A DNA stretch of 64,000 bases from Mesorhizobium_K marinum (GCF_040813715.1 NZ_JBFOCH010000002.1), one strand, 5' to 3'. Numbered from the stretch's first letter, positions 44,799-54,561 are shown. The notes: a model not told the origin generated them from the letters alone. A program made the numbers and translations.

Positions 44799-46121
44799 GA
44801 CGCCACCCCGCGGCGCGCGGGCGTCTGCGCATTGATCTCCAGCATCGTCTCCTGCCGCCTTTTCCAGGTGTTGTCGCCAACCGCGGCGGCGGCCTCGTGC
44901 GCCGACAGGCGGCCGCGCCTCAACTGGCGCTCCACCGCGACCGCGAATCCCTCGACCCCGTCTCCCGCTTCCAGAAATGTCGCGTCGCCCTGCAGGAACG
45001 CCAGCCCCGTCGAGGCGACCGGCACGCCGCCGGCCAGGTATTCGTGATACTTCATCGGGTACATGGATGCCGTGTACCGGTTGAGCCGCATCGGCAGCAG
45101 GCCGACGTCCATCCCGCGCAGATAGGACGGCAGGTCACCATAGTCCTTGCCGCCAAGGAAGTGCACGTTCGCCATCCGCCGCAATGCCGCGAAGTGGTGG
45201 CCGGGCTGAACCGGCGGCTCGTCGCCGATCAGGATGATCTGCCAGTCCGGACGGCGCTCGGCGAGACCCAGCAGCAGGTCGGTGTCGATCTTGTAGGCCG
45301 AGAGGGTGCCGTGAAAGCCGAGCCGCGGCCCCGGAATGCGGGCCAGATCGTCCGGCAGGGGACCCGGCGCCATCGCGGTTGCGAAGTGGGCAGGGTCCAC
45401 CACGTTCGGAACCAGGTGCACGTTGCCGTTGAGCTTGCGCGCCTTCGCTGCGAGCGGCGGCGCGGTGACGAAGACGACGTCGCTGGCCTTCAGGATTTCC
45501 GTCTCCGCCTCCTCGTAGCGCGCCACGTCGACGCCGGGAATTGCCGCGATGTCGTCGACGCAATGGTAGCTGAGCGTGCCAATCTCGATGCCGTCCAGGA
45601 TATCGCGGACGAACGGATGATAGGCCCACACTTCCGGGCTTCGGAAGCCGGCCTTCTTGAGGAACCGGACCAGCGAGGACCGGACCATGGCACGGTTCAG
45701 TCCGCGAACCGCGCCGTGGTCGCGTCCCCAGGGAATCACCGCCGGCGACAGCACCCACAGGTTGGCGCGCACCTGCCTGGGGCCGGNGGACCAGCGAGGA
45801 CCGGACCATGGCACGGTTCAGTCCGCGAACCGCGCCGTGGTCGCGTCCCCAGGGAATCACCGCCGGCGACAGCACCCACAGGTTGGCGCGCACCTGCCTG
45901 GGACCGGACACCAGGTTCCGGACGCCGCTCTTCAGGCGGGCGGCGAGCCGTCCGATATCGCGGCGGCTGGCAAGGTTGGGCCTCCGGATGCCTGGGGTTT
46001 CGACATAGAGCACGCGATGCCCGCTCTCTGCGAGATTGGCGGCGACATGCTGCTTGTTCGTCCAATAGCGGGTCGCCCAGTCGGCGGTCGAGAACAGGAC
46101 GATGTCGGGGCGCTCGGGCAT
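44795..46121 (-). CDS. Glycosyltransferase, TuaH/GT1-like (frame broken by a contig join)
   Basis: Starts MPERPDIVLFSTADWATRYW, the N-terminal pattern of TuaH-like enzymes (DIV.FS..DW), with NLWVLSPAVIPWGR and YHCVDDIAAIPGVD in the first Rossmann half, and GPRLGFHGTLSAYKIDTDLL, LLPMRLNRYTASMYPMKYHE and EYLAGGVPVAST in the second. A join at N45787 (45667-45786 repeated at 45788-45907, one mismatch) shifts the frame. Removing 121 bases leaves 401 residues. Lies one base after the wecB-like gene. Confidence 0.82.
45667..45907. repeat. Unmerged contig overlap (N at 45787)
   Basis: 120-base copies at 45667-45786 and 45788-45907 with one difference. This creates a false frameshift in the TuaH-like gene. 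Confidence 0.9.
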
Positions 46122-46122
46122 G

Positions 46123-47226
46123 TCAGTCCGACGCGAGCAGCGTTTCGGCGATACGGCGTGACGCTGAGCCGTCGCCGTAGGGATTGGCGACCCCGGCAAG
46201 CCGGGCCCGCCGCTGCGGGTCGTCCAGCCATCCGGACACTTCGGACACGATCCTGTCGGGATCCCGGCCTGCGAGGCTCGCGAACCCGGCCTCGATGCCT
46301 TCGGGCCGTTCGGTCTGGTCGCGCATGACCACGACGGGCTTGCGATACGTTGCGACCTCTTCCTGTAGCCCGCCTGAATCGGTCAGGACGAGATCGCAGC
46401 GGTCCAGCGCATGCAGGGTTTCGACATATCCGAACGGTTCTCGCAGGAACACGTTGTCGATGCCGGCGAGTTCGACCTGAAACACGGTCCGCACGTCGGG
46501 CTCGGGATGCATGGGCAGAACCAGGCGATGGAGCGGATACCGCGCCGCAAGCCGGCGGATCGCCGAACAGATATCCAGGAGGGTCTGGCCGCGGTTCTCG
46601 CGCCGGTGGCAGCTGACCAGGACAAGCGGACCGTCAGGCAGCGCAAGCGCTGCGTCCAGCGCCTTCCAGTCTTCCTCGCGGCGGCCGGCCCGCGCCAGCG
46701 CCACGGCATCGACCACCGTGTTGCCGGACATGACCACCTTGGTTCGGTCCACGCCTTCCGAAACCAGATTGGCTGCGGCACGGACGGTCGGCGCAAAATG
46801 CCATCGGGCAATCCTCGCCAGCATCTGCCGGTTGCCTTCCTCGGGGAACGGCATTGCCAGGTTCCCGGTCCGCAACCCCGCTTCGACATGCGCAACCGGG
46901 ATGCTCCGGTAGTAGGCCGCGAGCCCGGCCGCAAAAGCCGAGTTGGTGTCGCCCTGCACCACCACCCAGTCCGGCTTTTGCCCAACCAGCGCCAGGTCCA
47001 GCGCCGCGGTCATCGACGCCGTGAGTTGGGCAAGCGACGGGCGGCCTTCAATGGGCGGTAGCGCGAGGTCGGGAACGATGCCGAAATCGGCAAGCGCGCC
47101 GACGGCGAGTCGTGGATGCTGGCCGGTCGTCGCGACGACGACGTCCGCCTTCGGGCGCAGCGCGGCGACGACTGGGGCGAGCTTGATCGCCTCTGGCCGC
47201 GTTCCGATCGCCACGAACACCTTCAT
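46123..47226 (-). CDS. wecB: UDP-N-acetylglucosamine 2-epimerase
   Basis: 367 residues, the usual size of non-hydrolysing UDP-GlcNAc 2-epimerases, making UDP-ManNAc in the cytoplasm. Conserved blocks: VAIGTRPEAIKLAPVV, WVVVQGDTNSAFAAGL, VAHVEAGLRTGNLAMPFPEE, NRQMLARIARWHFAPT, SCHRRENRGQTL and LTDSGGLQEEVATYRKPVVV with the UDP-binding Ser/Gly. ATG at 47226, overlapping the deacetylase stop by 4 bp. Implies a ManNAc-derived residue in the glycan. Confidence 0.93.
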   Translation of the reverse strand: MKVFVAIGTRPEAIKLAPVVAALRPKADVVVATTGQHPRLAVGALADFGIVPDLALPPIEGRPSLAQLTASMTAALDLALVGQKPDWVVVQGDTNSAFAAGLAAYYRSIPVAHVEAGLRTGNLAMPFPEEGNRQMLARIARWHFAPTVRAAANLVSEGVDRTKVVMSGNTVVDAVALARAGRREEDWKALDAALALPDGPLVLVSCHRRENRGQTLLDICSAIRRLAARYPLHRLVLPMHPEPDVRTVFQVELAGIDNVFLREPFGYVETLHALDRCDLVLTDSGGLQEEVATYRKPVVVMRDQTERPEGIEAGFASLAGRDPDRIVSEVSGWLDDPQRRARLAGVANPYGDGSASRRIAETLLASD

Positions 47227-48779
47227 CGCAGGTGCATTCCATCGAAGATTTCGACCAGCTTGCCACGGTATTCCACGCAGGCGCCCCTTTTGTCGCCGTT
47301 ATCGAGCCCGAATGCAAAGCCGCCGTCCTTTGCGACCACCTCCGTCCGGGCGTTCGCCGCAAGGAAGTCGAGAACCGCTTCCATGCCGAGATAGAGCGGG
47401 CTTTTCGCCGTTGCCGCAATGTGGTCGAGAAGCTTTCGGTGCGCCTCGATCCGCGCGTCCTCGTTACTCCAACCGTAGCTGTATCGCGCCGAAAACGGGT
47501 GATCGGTGTAGGCGAAGATCGATCGCGTTTCGAGAGCGGTGTCGAAGGCCTGGCGATAGGTCGCCAGCGGATCGCCGCCCGGAAGCATGCAGTCGCCGTG
47601 CAGCATGCACTGCTGCGACTGCCCGACAAACCCCCTGGGCAGGCCGGCAAGGCTGCCGCCCCGGGCGAGATTGAATGCGGGATCGCCGCCGACGTTGCCT
47701 CCGACGCAGCCCTCGTAGCCCGCCGCGTGCAACGCTTGCAGCGCATAGCCGGGCGTCTGATGAAACGGCGAGACCGCGTACCTCGGGCGCCGGCCGGTGA
47801 CCTGTTCGAGGCGCGTCGCGGATGACAGGGCCTCTTCCAAAGCGGCTGCGTAACTGCCGCCCCAGTTCGCCATATGGGTTGCCGAGTGGGACAGGATGCT
47901 GCCACCGCCGGAAAGAACGTCGGCGAGGAGGGGAAACTCGCCGTCGAGAAGGGCGGTCTTGACGGCGAGCGACAGGGGTACGCCCCATTGTCGATAGGCG
48001 AGCCAGAGGCGCCGCGCGGACTCGATGTCCTCGTCGCAATCCAGACGCATGGTGACGACCGCGTCGTGGCCGAAGGGGATCTCGCTGAGAACGGGCTGCG
48101 CCGGCAACTCGTCCGCGCGATGCGACGACAGGAACATTTCGACCAGGCGCCACTCGAAGGAATCGATCGGTCCGACCGGCCGGTTGAACCACAGGGTCGA
48201 CGAGTCCGGTTGATCCAGCAGCGCCGCGTAGCTGCCGACCTTGCGCCCCGGCGCCGCCATCAATGCCGCAAGCTCGATGTCGGGCGGGACGTCCGTGACT
48301 TCGCCGAGGCCCCAGATCGTTTGCCCGGAGGCGATCGATCCGTATCCGAGATTGTTCCACTCATCGGCGTAGTCGAACCGCTGCAGCGGCCTGCGCCACG
48401 CGTTGCCGCCGAGCCGGCGCGCGAGCGGGCCGTACTGAACGAATGCGGGGCTTTCGCGGAACTCATGAACCGGCGCGGCTTGCGCTGCTCCGTCGAACGC
48501 GGTGGCACCGTTGCGGGGTTTGAGGCTCGCGCCGAGCAGTTCGCGCAGAAACGATGGCGGCCTGCCGAACACGATCAGCTTTCTTGGACCGCCGGCCAGC
48601 CAGGAGCGCATGATGTCGCCATTGCCCTCGCCGGGATCGACGAAAGCGGCGATGCCGGCATCAAGGGGCTCTGTCCGGGACTGAAGGCCGACCTGGCCAT
48701 GGCCGACCGACCGTCGCAGCGCCGCCGCGACCAGCCTTCTGGCGTCCGCCGATCCGCCGTGCCCGACGACCTTGATCAA
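47223..48779 (-). CDS. NodB-type polysaccharide deacetylase with long N-terminal region
   Basis: 518 residues from a TTG that overlaps the preceding stop (TTGA). The deacetylase domain lies at about residues 235-430: motif 1 VVTMRLDCDED with the catalytic and metal Asp, motif 2 HSATHMANW (H-S-x-x-H), motif 3 region VSPFHQTPGYALQALHAAGY. The first 230 residues match nothing I know (LIVFGRPPSFLRELLG and WGLGEVTDVPPDIELAALMA are notable). Probably removes an acetyl group from a GlcNAc- or ManNAc-type residue of the glycan or its precursor. No signal peptide is seen, so it may act in the cytoplasm. Confidence 0.78.
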   Translation of the reverse strand: MIKVVGHGGSADARRLVAAALRRSVGHGQVGLQSRTEPLDAGIAAFVDPGEGNGDIMRSWLAGGPRKLIVFGRPPSFLRELLGASLKPRNGATAFDGAAQAAPVHEFRESPAFVQYGPLARRLGGNAWRRPLQRFDYADEWNNLGYGSIASGQTIWGLGEVTDVPPDIELAALMAAPGRKVGSYAALLDQPDSSTLWFNRPVGPIDSFEWRLVEMFLSSHRADELPAQPVLSEIPFGHDAVVTMRLDCDEDIESARRLWLAYRQWGVPLSLAVKTALLDGEFPLLADVLSGGGSILSHSATHMANWGGSYAAALEEALSSATRLEQVTGRRPRYAVSPFHQTPGYALQALHAAGYEGCVGGNVGGDPAFNLARGGSLAGLPRGFVGQSQQCMLHGDCMLPGGDPLATYRQAFDTALETRSIFAYTDHPFSARYSYGWSNEDARIEAHRKLLDHIAATAKSPLYLGMEAVLDFLAANARTEVVAKDGGFAFGLDNGDKRGACVEYRGKLVEIFDGMHLR

Positions 48780-50154
48780 GCCGATACCACGTGTCGGAAC
48801 TTGGCGCGGTCGCCAACGCGCACCATCTCGTCGGCGCCGACGAAGGCCAGTCCGAAAGCGTCGCCCCACTGGGCGCGGACGCGGCTTGCGATTTCCTGCG
48901 TGTCGGCGTCCGGCTCGGGCACGATCCTCAGCGTTGGCGGGTTGGTGCGCATGTCGAACTGGAAATCCCGTATCCCCTGGACGCGATGGTCTAACACGTC
49001 CTGAAGATGGTGGGTAAGGTAGGGGGCTCCGCCGACCTCGATCGTGTCGTGCACCCGCCCGACCAGGTTCTCCAGGACCGGCACGCCGTCTACCCTGGAG
49101 ATCGAGGCGAGATCACCGGTGTCGTAGCGTATCAGGGGCATCAGGCGGTTGCGAAGCCCGGTGACGATCAAGCGGCCGGGCTCCTCGCCATCGCCGGGCC
49201 GCGTCTCCGCCCAGCATTCGGAATCGAGGAGATCGAGCGCACCGCGCCGATCATGCAGTTCATAGGCGATGATGCCGAACTCGGCGAGCCCGTAGCGATT
49301 GATGACGCGGCAGCCGAAGACGTCCGAAATGATGCGGCGCTTGCGCTGGTCAAGGACCTCGCCGCTCGATTCGAACACCTCGAAGGCGGTTGCGACGCCT
49401 GCCGCCTTGCTGTCGCTCAGGTGCATGGCAAGCGCAAAGACGGTCGACGGGTGCGCGTGCACCAGATACGGCGATCGTCGTTCGATCGTGCGCCACATCG
49501 CGGCGAGGGCAGGGGCGTCCACGCGGTCGAAGAAGATGTTGCTTCTGTTCATCGCCAGGCATTTGAAGGTCTCGCGGTCCAGCCAGCCGCGGCGTTCGAT
49601 GTCCGCATAGCGCGCCGCGAAGTGCAGCGTCGAGCGCAGCCGCGTCGCGCCGATGCGCTCGCGGCAATAGGCGGTAACGGCGGACGAATAGTCGGCGGCG
49701 TCCTGGTCATAGAAGATCACCGCCTTGCGGCCGGTGGAGCCGCCTGTGCGGCAGGCATGGTGACGGGTTTCGGCGAGCGGCCNNNCGGCCGCGACAACAG
49801 TCTTTCCCCCTGCTCGTCGATGATGTCCTTGGTGAGCAGCGGCAATTCCTCGAGTCGCGCCGGATCGGCCGCCGCCCGGCCCGGATCGAACCCCAGCCGA
49901 GAAAACAGGTCGCGGTAGTAGGGAACGTTGGCTCCGGCGAATTGCAGCATCTCGGCGAGACGGGCCTTCGACGCGGCCTCGCGTTCGGCGGGAGACAGCG
50001 CATAGTGCCTGCGCAGCTCTACGATCTTGCTGGCGACGTCACGCCGCTCGATAGCCTCGGCGACCGGATAGAACACCAACGCCGTGGCGATTCCCCTTGC
50101 GAGCTGCCAATGCCGAAGACCGATCACGAATACTGTTTTCCGGGAACCAGACAA
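48776..50154 (-). CDS. CapK/PaaK-like adenylate-forming ligase (split by a contig join)
   Basis: The two halves, 50154-49786 and 49782-48776, share a 5-base overlap (GGCCG on the minus strand) across NNN. Merging them gives one frame of 456 residues and rebuilds the adenylate-binding motif RTGGSTGRKAVIFYD at the join. Other marks: ELPLLTKDIIDEQGE, FEVFESSGEVLDQRKRRII, NRYGLAEFGIIAYE and MPLIRYDTGDLA. CapK-type proteins in capsule loci are thought to activate an acid for transfer to the polysaccharide. First gene of the eight-gene operon. The start is uncertain: TTG 50154, or GTG 50127. Confidence 0.8.
49778..49790. other. Contig join with a 5-base overlap (NNN at 49783-49785)
   Basis: The left side ends GCGGCC and the right side begins CGGCCGCG. 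Merging the shared CGGCC removes the apparent frameshift in the CapK-like gene. Confidence 0.85.
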
Positions 50155-50187
50155 CGTCGTCGCCGGCCCTGAGGCGCGAGGCGGCGC

Positions 50188-50218
50188 TTGCGAATACCAT
50201 TTTTGCAGTGGTTATATT
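50188..50218 (+). promoter_or_regulatory. Candidate promoter for the GMC-Wzm/Wzt operon
   Basis: In the 129-bp divergent gap, TTGCGA (50188-50193) is followed after 18-19 bases by TTATAT/TATATT (50212-50218), the only AT-rich patch nearby. It faces the GMC oxidoreductase gene. Confidence 0.35.
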
Positions 50219-50283
50219 AGCTGGGCCAAAGTGGGGAGCACCAGTGCCGTCGCGGACAAAACAACACTTTTCTGGCGGTCGCC

Positions 50284-52383
50284 ATGCTCGCTAGCGCTGA
50301 TGTCGCGCGCCGCAACGACTACGCCTTCACCATCATCGGCTCCGGTTTCGCGGGGTTTTTCCTGGCCGAGAAGCTGGCGAAGCTCGGACGGGTGCTGGTC
50401 ATCGAGGCAGGGTCTCTGGAAGAGCCGCTGGCCATGGGCCATGGCTACTACGAGGTCGAATCGACGGGGATCGCCCTGCCGTGGCTCGGCACGCGATTGT
50501 CGGCGTTCGGCGGGACTTCGAACCACTGGACCGGCCACTGCCGGCCATTTTCCCCAACAATTTTCCGGAATCGAGACGGAATAGGCATTCCGGGCTGGCC
50601 GATCCGGTATGGCGACTACGAGGCCTATCTCGGCGAGGCGCGAGCCTGGCTGAACCTGCCGGAGCGGTATGACGACCCGGCCGACCAGCTGTCGCGAGGC
50701 CTNCCAACAATTTTCCGGAATCGAGACGGAATAGGCATTCCGGGCTGGCCGATCCGGTATGGCGACTACGAGGCCTATCTCGGCGAGGCGCGAGCCTGGC
50801 TGAACCTGCCGGAGCGGTATGACGACCCGGCCGACCAACTGTCGCGAGGCCTCCTCGCCGATCACCGGGGGCTGACGACGGACCTGTTCATGATGCCCGA
50901 TCCGTTGCCGAAGCTTGGAGCCTCGCCGATACGGGAACGCCTGCTTGCGCATCCCGGGATCGACGTCCTGCCGGGCATGCGGGTCACGGATATGATCCTG
51001 GNGCCCGATCCGTTGCCGAAGCTTGGCGCCTCGCCGATACGGGAACGCCTGCTTGCGCATCCCGGGATCGACGTCCTGCCGGGCATGCGGGTCACGGATA
51101 TGATCCTGGAGGCCGGAGGAGGGCTTGTCCGCGAGGTGGAGGCTGCCGGCGCCGACGGCAGCAGGCTGCGCCTGCCTGTGCGCAGGGTGCTGCTGTGCGC
51201 CGGAGGCACCGAAAACGCCCGACTGCTGCTATGGGCGGGCCGCAAATATGCCGCCGGAAATCCGTTTCTCGGGGGACCGAACGAACTCACGGGGAAATAT
51301 TACGCCGAGCACCCGGTCTACTGGCCGGTCGAAATGTTCTTCGACCGCAGGGTCGACCTGTCGAACAGCATACCGACACGGCACGGCGACGTGCTCCGGT
51401 ATCTCGCGTGGCGACCGGACGATGCGCTCCTTGAACGCCATCGGCTGCCGCGGTTTGCCGCCATCATGCTCGACAGCGGGATAAAGTCGACGGAAGGCGA
51501 AAGCCCTGCCACGGACCACGGAGGATGGCTGCGCGAGGCAGCCGGCTACCGATGCGTCATACCGGCCCTGAAGTTCGAGCAGACGCCACATGAACGCAGC
51601 CGAGTCGAACTTTCCGAAAGGCGCGATCGCGACGGCACGCCCCTGGCCCGCATTCACTGGGAGATTCTTCCGAGCGATATCGACAGCTACCGCAGGGCGA
51701 CGTTGCTGCTCTGCGGCCTGTTCAACCAGGGAGGTCTCGCCCGCGCGCGGATGCGCCCCGCCTACAGGAAAAGCGACTGGTCCGATATCATTGCCAATCA
51801 TGCCGGCCACCAGCTCGGCACGACCCGCATGGCTCATGCGCCGACGGCCGGCGTCGTCGACAGCGACTGCAAGGTCTTCGGCTTGAACAATCTCTTCATC
51901 GCCGGCTCCTCGGTGTTCGCCGCCAGCGACTACGTCAACCCGACGATGAACTTCCTCGCGCTCGCGGCACGTCTTGCGGCGACGTTGACCGCGGGCTTCG
52001 GCGAGGTGGGGCAGGGCTTTCGATTTGGCCACGACCGTCCGGAGAACCGATACCTGCTCGAAGGATGGTCGCATGCCGAGGACCTCGGCATCTGGAGCGA
52101 GGGTCGGGTGTCGCGACTTGTGCTGCCGGCTGCGGGCGCAACGCGGCTGCGCTTGGCAGGTTGGGGCTACAGGGAGGTTGATTTGGCGCTCTCCGTCAAT
52201 GGCATTGAGGTGTTCCAGGGTCGGGGCAAAGACGCCCAGCGCTTCGAATGCGAGATAGACGGGCGAGCCGAATGCGAACTGGTCTTTTCGTTTCCCTCGC
52301 CCCAGTCGCCGGCTTCCCTGGGCGAAAGCGACGATCAGCGGAAACTCGGCTATTTCATCCGATCCGTGGAACTCTCGGGATGA
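50284..52383 (+). CDS. GMC-type FAD oxidoreductase with C-terminal beta-rich domain (split by two in-frame joins)
   Basis: Collapses to 613 residues after removing 150 bases (join at 50703) and 108 bases (join at 51002). FAD-binding FTIIGSGFAGFFLAEKLAKL with VIEAGS, GGTSNHWTGHCRPF, LLCAGGTENARLLLWAG, and the C-terminal substrate-side GSSVFAASDYVNPTMNFLAL with the conserved Asn. From about residue 490 a separate beta-rich domain follows (LLEGWSHAEDLGIWSEGRVS, VDLALSVNGIEVF), of a kind found in other polysaccharide-locus proteins. Likely oxidises a sugar alcohol group during glycan assembly. First gene of the divergent operon; its stop overlaps the next start. Confidence 0.8.
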   Translation: MLASADVARRNDYAFTIIGSGFAGFFLAEKLAKLGRVLVIEAGSLEEPLAMGHGYYEVESTGIALPWLGTRLSAFGGTSNHWTGHCRPFSPTIFRNRDGIGIPGWPIRYGDYEAYLGEARAWLNLPERYDDPADQLSRGXPTIFRNRDGIGIPGWPIRYGDYEAYLGEARAWLNLPERYDDPADQLSRGLLADHRGLTTDLFMMPDPLPKLGASPIRERLLAHPGIDVLPGMRVTDMILXPDPLPKLGASPIRERLLAHPGIDVLPGMRVTDMILEAGGGLVREVEAAGADGSRLRLPVRRVLLCAGGTENARLLLWAGRKYAAGNPFLGGPNELTGKYYAEHPVYWPVEMFFDRRVDLSNSIPTRHGDVLRYLAWRPDDALLERHRLPRFAAIMLDSGIKSTEGESPATDHGGWLREAAGYRCVIPALKFEQTPHERSRVELSERRDRDGTPLARIHWEILPSDIDSYRRATLLLCGLFNQGGLARARMRPAYRKSDWSDIIANHAGHQLGTTRMAHAPTAGVVDSDCKVFGLNNLFIAGSSVFAASDYVNPTMNFLALAARLAATLTAGFGEVGQGFRFGHDRPENRYLLEGWSHAEDLGIWSEGRVSRLVLPAAGATRLRLAGWGYREVDLALSVNGIEVFQGRGKDAQRFECEIDGRAECELVFSFPSPQSPASLGESDDQRKLGYFIRSVELSG
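50554..50852. repeat. Contig overlap (N at 50703)
   Basis: 149-base copies at 50554-50702 and 50704-50852 with one G/A difference near the end. Confidence 0.9.
50895..51109. repeat. Contig overlap (N at 51002)
   Basis: 107-base copies at 50895-51001 and 51003-51109 with one A/C difference. Confidence 0.9.
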
Positions 52384-52595
52384 CCAGGAAAAGCTTGCCC
52401 ACGCACCTGGCCGACCTGGACAGCAGGGCGTTTTCAGCCCTTGCCGACCAGGCGGACAACGACTACGCCGAGGGGCGCGTCGCAATCGATGCCGACGGCT
52501 GGATCGTCTCGGAAACGGAAATGCTGTTGCGGCAAACGCTGGCCAAGCCCGACAGTCGCCGCAGGGGTCGGCTGAAAAAGCCGTCGCGGGCCTGA
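52380..52595 (+). CDS. 71-residue hypothetical protein between GMC oxidoreductase and GT4
   Basis: Starts at an ATG overlapping the oxidoreductase stop (ATGA) and ends overlapping the GT4 start by one base, so its translation is coupled to both. Sequence is acidic in the middle (LADQADNDYAEGRVAIDADG) and strongly basic at the C-terminus (RRRGRLKKPSRA). No membrane span, signal or known domain. The tight coupling argues it is real. Confidence 0.6.
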   Translation: MTRKSLPTHLADLDSRAFSALADQADNDYAEGRVAIDADGWIVSETEMLLRQTLAKPDSRRRGRLKKPSRA

Positions 52596-53725
52596 TGCGC
52601 GTCCTGCATTTCTACAAGACCTACTATCCCGACAGTTTCGGCGGCGCGGAGACCGCGATCAACGACATCGCCCGCAGCACCGCCCGGTACGGCGTCGAAA
52701 GCGAGGTGCTGTCGCTCAGCCGCACGCCGGCGGAAAGCACCATGCGGATCGACGGGCACTGGGCCCGGAAGGCGCGCCTGCATCTGGAAGTGGCGTCGAC
52801 CGGACTGTCGCTTTCCGTGCTCGGCGAGTTCGCCCGCATGGCGACCGGCTTTGACATCATCCACTATCATTTCCCATGGCCGATGATGGATGTCGCGCAT
52901 TTCCTCGCCGGCATCCGCAGCGCGACGGTCGTCACCTATCATTCCGACATCGTGCGCCAGAAGCGCCTGCTCGCGCTCTACAAGCCGCTCATGTACCGCT
53001 TTCTGGACGGCATCGATCACATCGTCGCGACGTCGCCGAACTACCTGCAATCGAGCGCGGTCCTGCAGAGGTTCCGGGAGAAGGTCTCGGTCATCCCGCT
53101 TTGCGTGCGACCTGTTTCGAGAGCACCGACGCTGGCGGCAGCCGCCGATGGATGGCGACGGCGACTGGGCGGCCGCTTCTTCCTGTTTCTCGGCGCGCTG
53201 CGCTACTACAAGGGCCTGCCGTACCTGATCGACGCCGCGGCGCGCACCGGCTATCCCGTGGCGATCGCCGGCGACGGGGAGATGGCGTCCTACCTCGAGC
53301 GGGAAGTGCGCCGGCGGCGGCTCGCCAACGTCCACCTGCTGGGCGCGCAGACGGAAGACGAGAAGCATGCTCTTCTCGAAGCCTGCCATGCCTTCGTCTT
53401 TCCTTCCCATCTCAGGTCGGAAGCGTTCGGCATCGCGCTCCTCGAGGCGGCCGAGTTCGGCCGGCCGCTGATCTCCTGCGAGATCGGAACGGGCACCAGC
53501 TATGTGAATGTCGATGGCGAAACCGGACGCGTGGTCCCGCCCGCGGACCCGGAGGCGCTCGCAGCGGCAATGACCGAACTCTGGCATGACGAGGAACTGG
53601 CGGCGGACATGGGCATGCGCGCGCGACAGCGCTATCATGCGCACTTCACGGTCGAGGTTGCGGGCGAGGCCTACGCTTCGCTCTACCGCCGGCTTCTCCG
53701 CAGCCGAACATCGAACGGAGCCTGA
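52595..53725 (+). CDS. Glycosyltransferase, GT4 family
   Basis: 376-residue GT-B enzyme: MRVLHFYKTYYPDSFGGAET at the start, VVTYHSDIVRQKRLLALYKP, ATSPNYLQSSAVLQRF, FLFLGALRYYKGLPYLIDAA in the donor domain, and FPSHLRSEAFGIALLEAAEF with the E-x7-E nucleotide-sugar motif. Resembles mannosyl/rhamnosyl-type O-antigen transferases. Cytoplasmic. The ATG at 52595 overlaps the previous stop; 46 bp before Wzm. Confidence 0.87.
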   Translation: MRVLHFYKTYYPDSFGGAETAINDIARSTARYGVESEVLSLSRTPAESTMRIDGHWARKARLHLEVASTGLSLSVLGEFARMATGFDIIHYHFPWPMMDVAHFLAGIRSATVVTYHSDIVRQKRLLALYKPLMYRFLDGIDHIVATSPNYLQSSAVLQRFREKVSVIPLCVRPVSRAPTLAAAADGWRRRLGGRFFLFLGALRYYKGLPYLIDAAARTGYPVAIAGDGEMASYLEREVRRRRLANVHLLGAQTEDEKHALLEACHAFVFPSHLRSEAFGIALLEAAEFGRPLISCEIGTGTSYVNVDGETGRVVPPADPEALAAAMTELWHDEELAADMGMRARQRYHAHFTVEVAGEAYASLYRRLLRSRTSNGA

Positions 53726-53771
53726 TGGGACCGGTGAAACTCATCGACCGCCAATCGCTAGAGACCGGCGC

Positions 53772-54560
53772 ATGACGAGCGTTCGCTCAGGCTTTGACGA
53801 CCTCGTGACCGGCGCGCGCAACGTCGATTTCTGGGCGTTCATGGCGCATCACGAAGTCAAGCAGCGCTACCGACGGTCCTATCTCGGTCCGTTCTGGGTG
53901 ACGATCACCACCGGCATCATGGTCGGCGCGATAGGCACCATCTATGGCGGCATGATCGGCTCGGACGCGGCGCGCTACGTTCCTCACCTGGCCGTCAGTT
54001 TCGTGCTCTGGAGCTTTATCAGCCAATCCATCCTGGAGGGCTGCCACATGTTCCTCGAGGCAGGCGGCGCGATGCGCCAGATGAAGACGCCGCGATCGAC
54101 CTTCCTCTACAAGACCCTCTACCGCAATGTCCTGCTGTTGCTGCACAACGCTGTCGTGATCCTGGCGGTCTTCCTGCTGTTCGGCGTTCTACCAGGCTGG
54201 CCCCTGGTGCTGCTTCCGTTCGGGCTTGTGCTGCTGTTCGCCAACATCGCCTGGATGGTTCTGGTCAGCGGCATTCTTTGCGCGCGATTCCGTGATGTTC
54301 CGCCGATCATCATGAGCGCCCTGCAACTGCTGTTCTTCGCGACGCCGGTCCTCTGGATGCCCGAGGCGCTGCCCCCGCATCTGTCGCTCATCATGCTCAA
54401 CCCGTTCTTCCATCTCATCGCCGTGGTGCGCGATCCGCTGCTCGGCCACTGGCCCGACATGGTGTCGGTCGCGATCTGCGCCGCAATGGCGGTTTTCGGC
54501 TGGATCGGGGCGCTTGGCCTCCTCAGCCGCACCCGCAAGCGGATCGTGTTCTGGGTCTGA
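53772..54560 (+). CDS. wzm: Polysaccharide ABC exporter permease (Wzm/KpsM-like)
   Basis: 262-residue ABC-2 type permease with six membrane segments. FMAHHEVKQRYRRSYLGPFW is the conserved N-terminal amphipathic region, RQMKTPRSTFLYKTLYRNV the coupling loop, and LFFATPVLWMPEALPPHL the late signature. With Wzt it exports undecaprenyl-linked glycan through the inner membrane. One base before wzt. Function in O-antigen versus capsule export cannot be separated by sequence alone. Confidence 0.88.
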   Translation: MTSVRSGFDDLVTGARNVDFWAFMAHHEVKQRYRRSYLGPFWVTITTGIMVGAIGTIYGGMIGSDAARYVPHLAVSFVLWSFISQSILEGCHMFLEAGGAMRQMKTPRSTFLYKTLYRNVLLLLHNAVVILAVFLLFGVLPGWPLVLLPFGLVLLFANIAWMVLVSGILCARFRDVPPIIMSALQLLFFATPVLWMPEALPPHLSLIMLNPFFHLIAVVRDPLLGHWPDMVSVAICAAMAVFGWIGALGLLSRTRKRIVFWV

Positions 54561-54561
54561 C

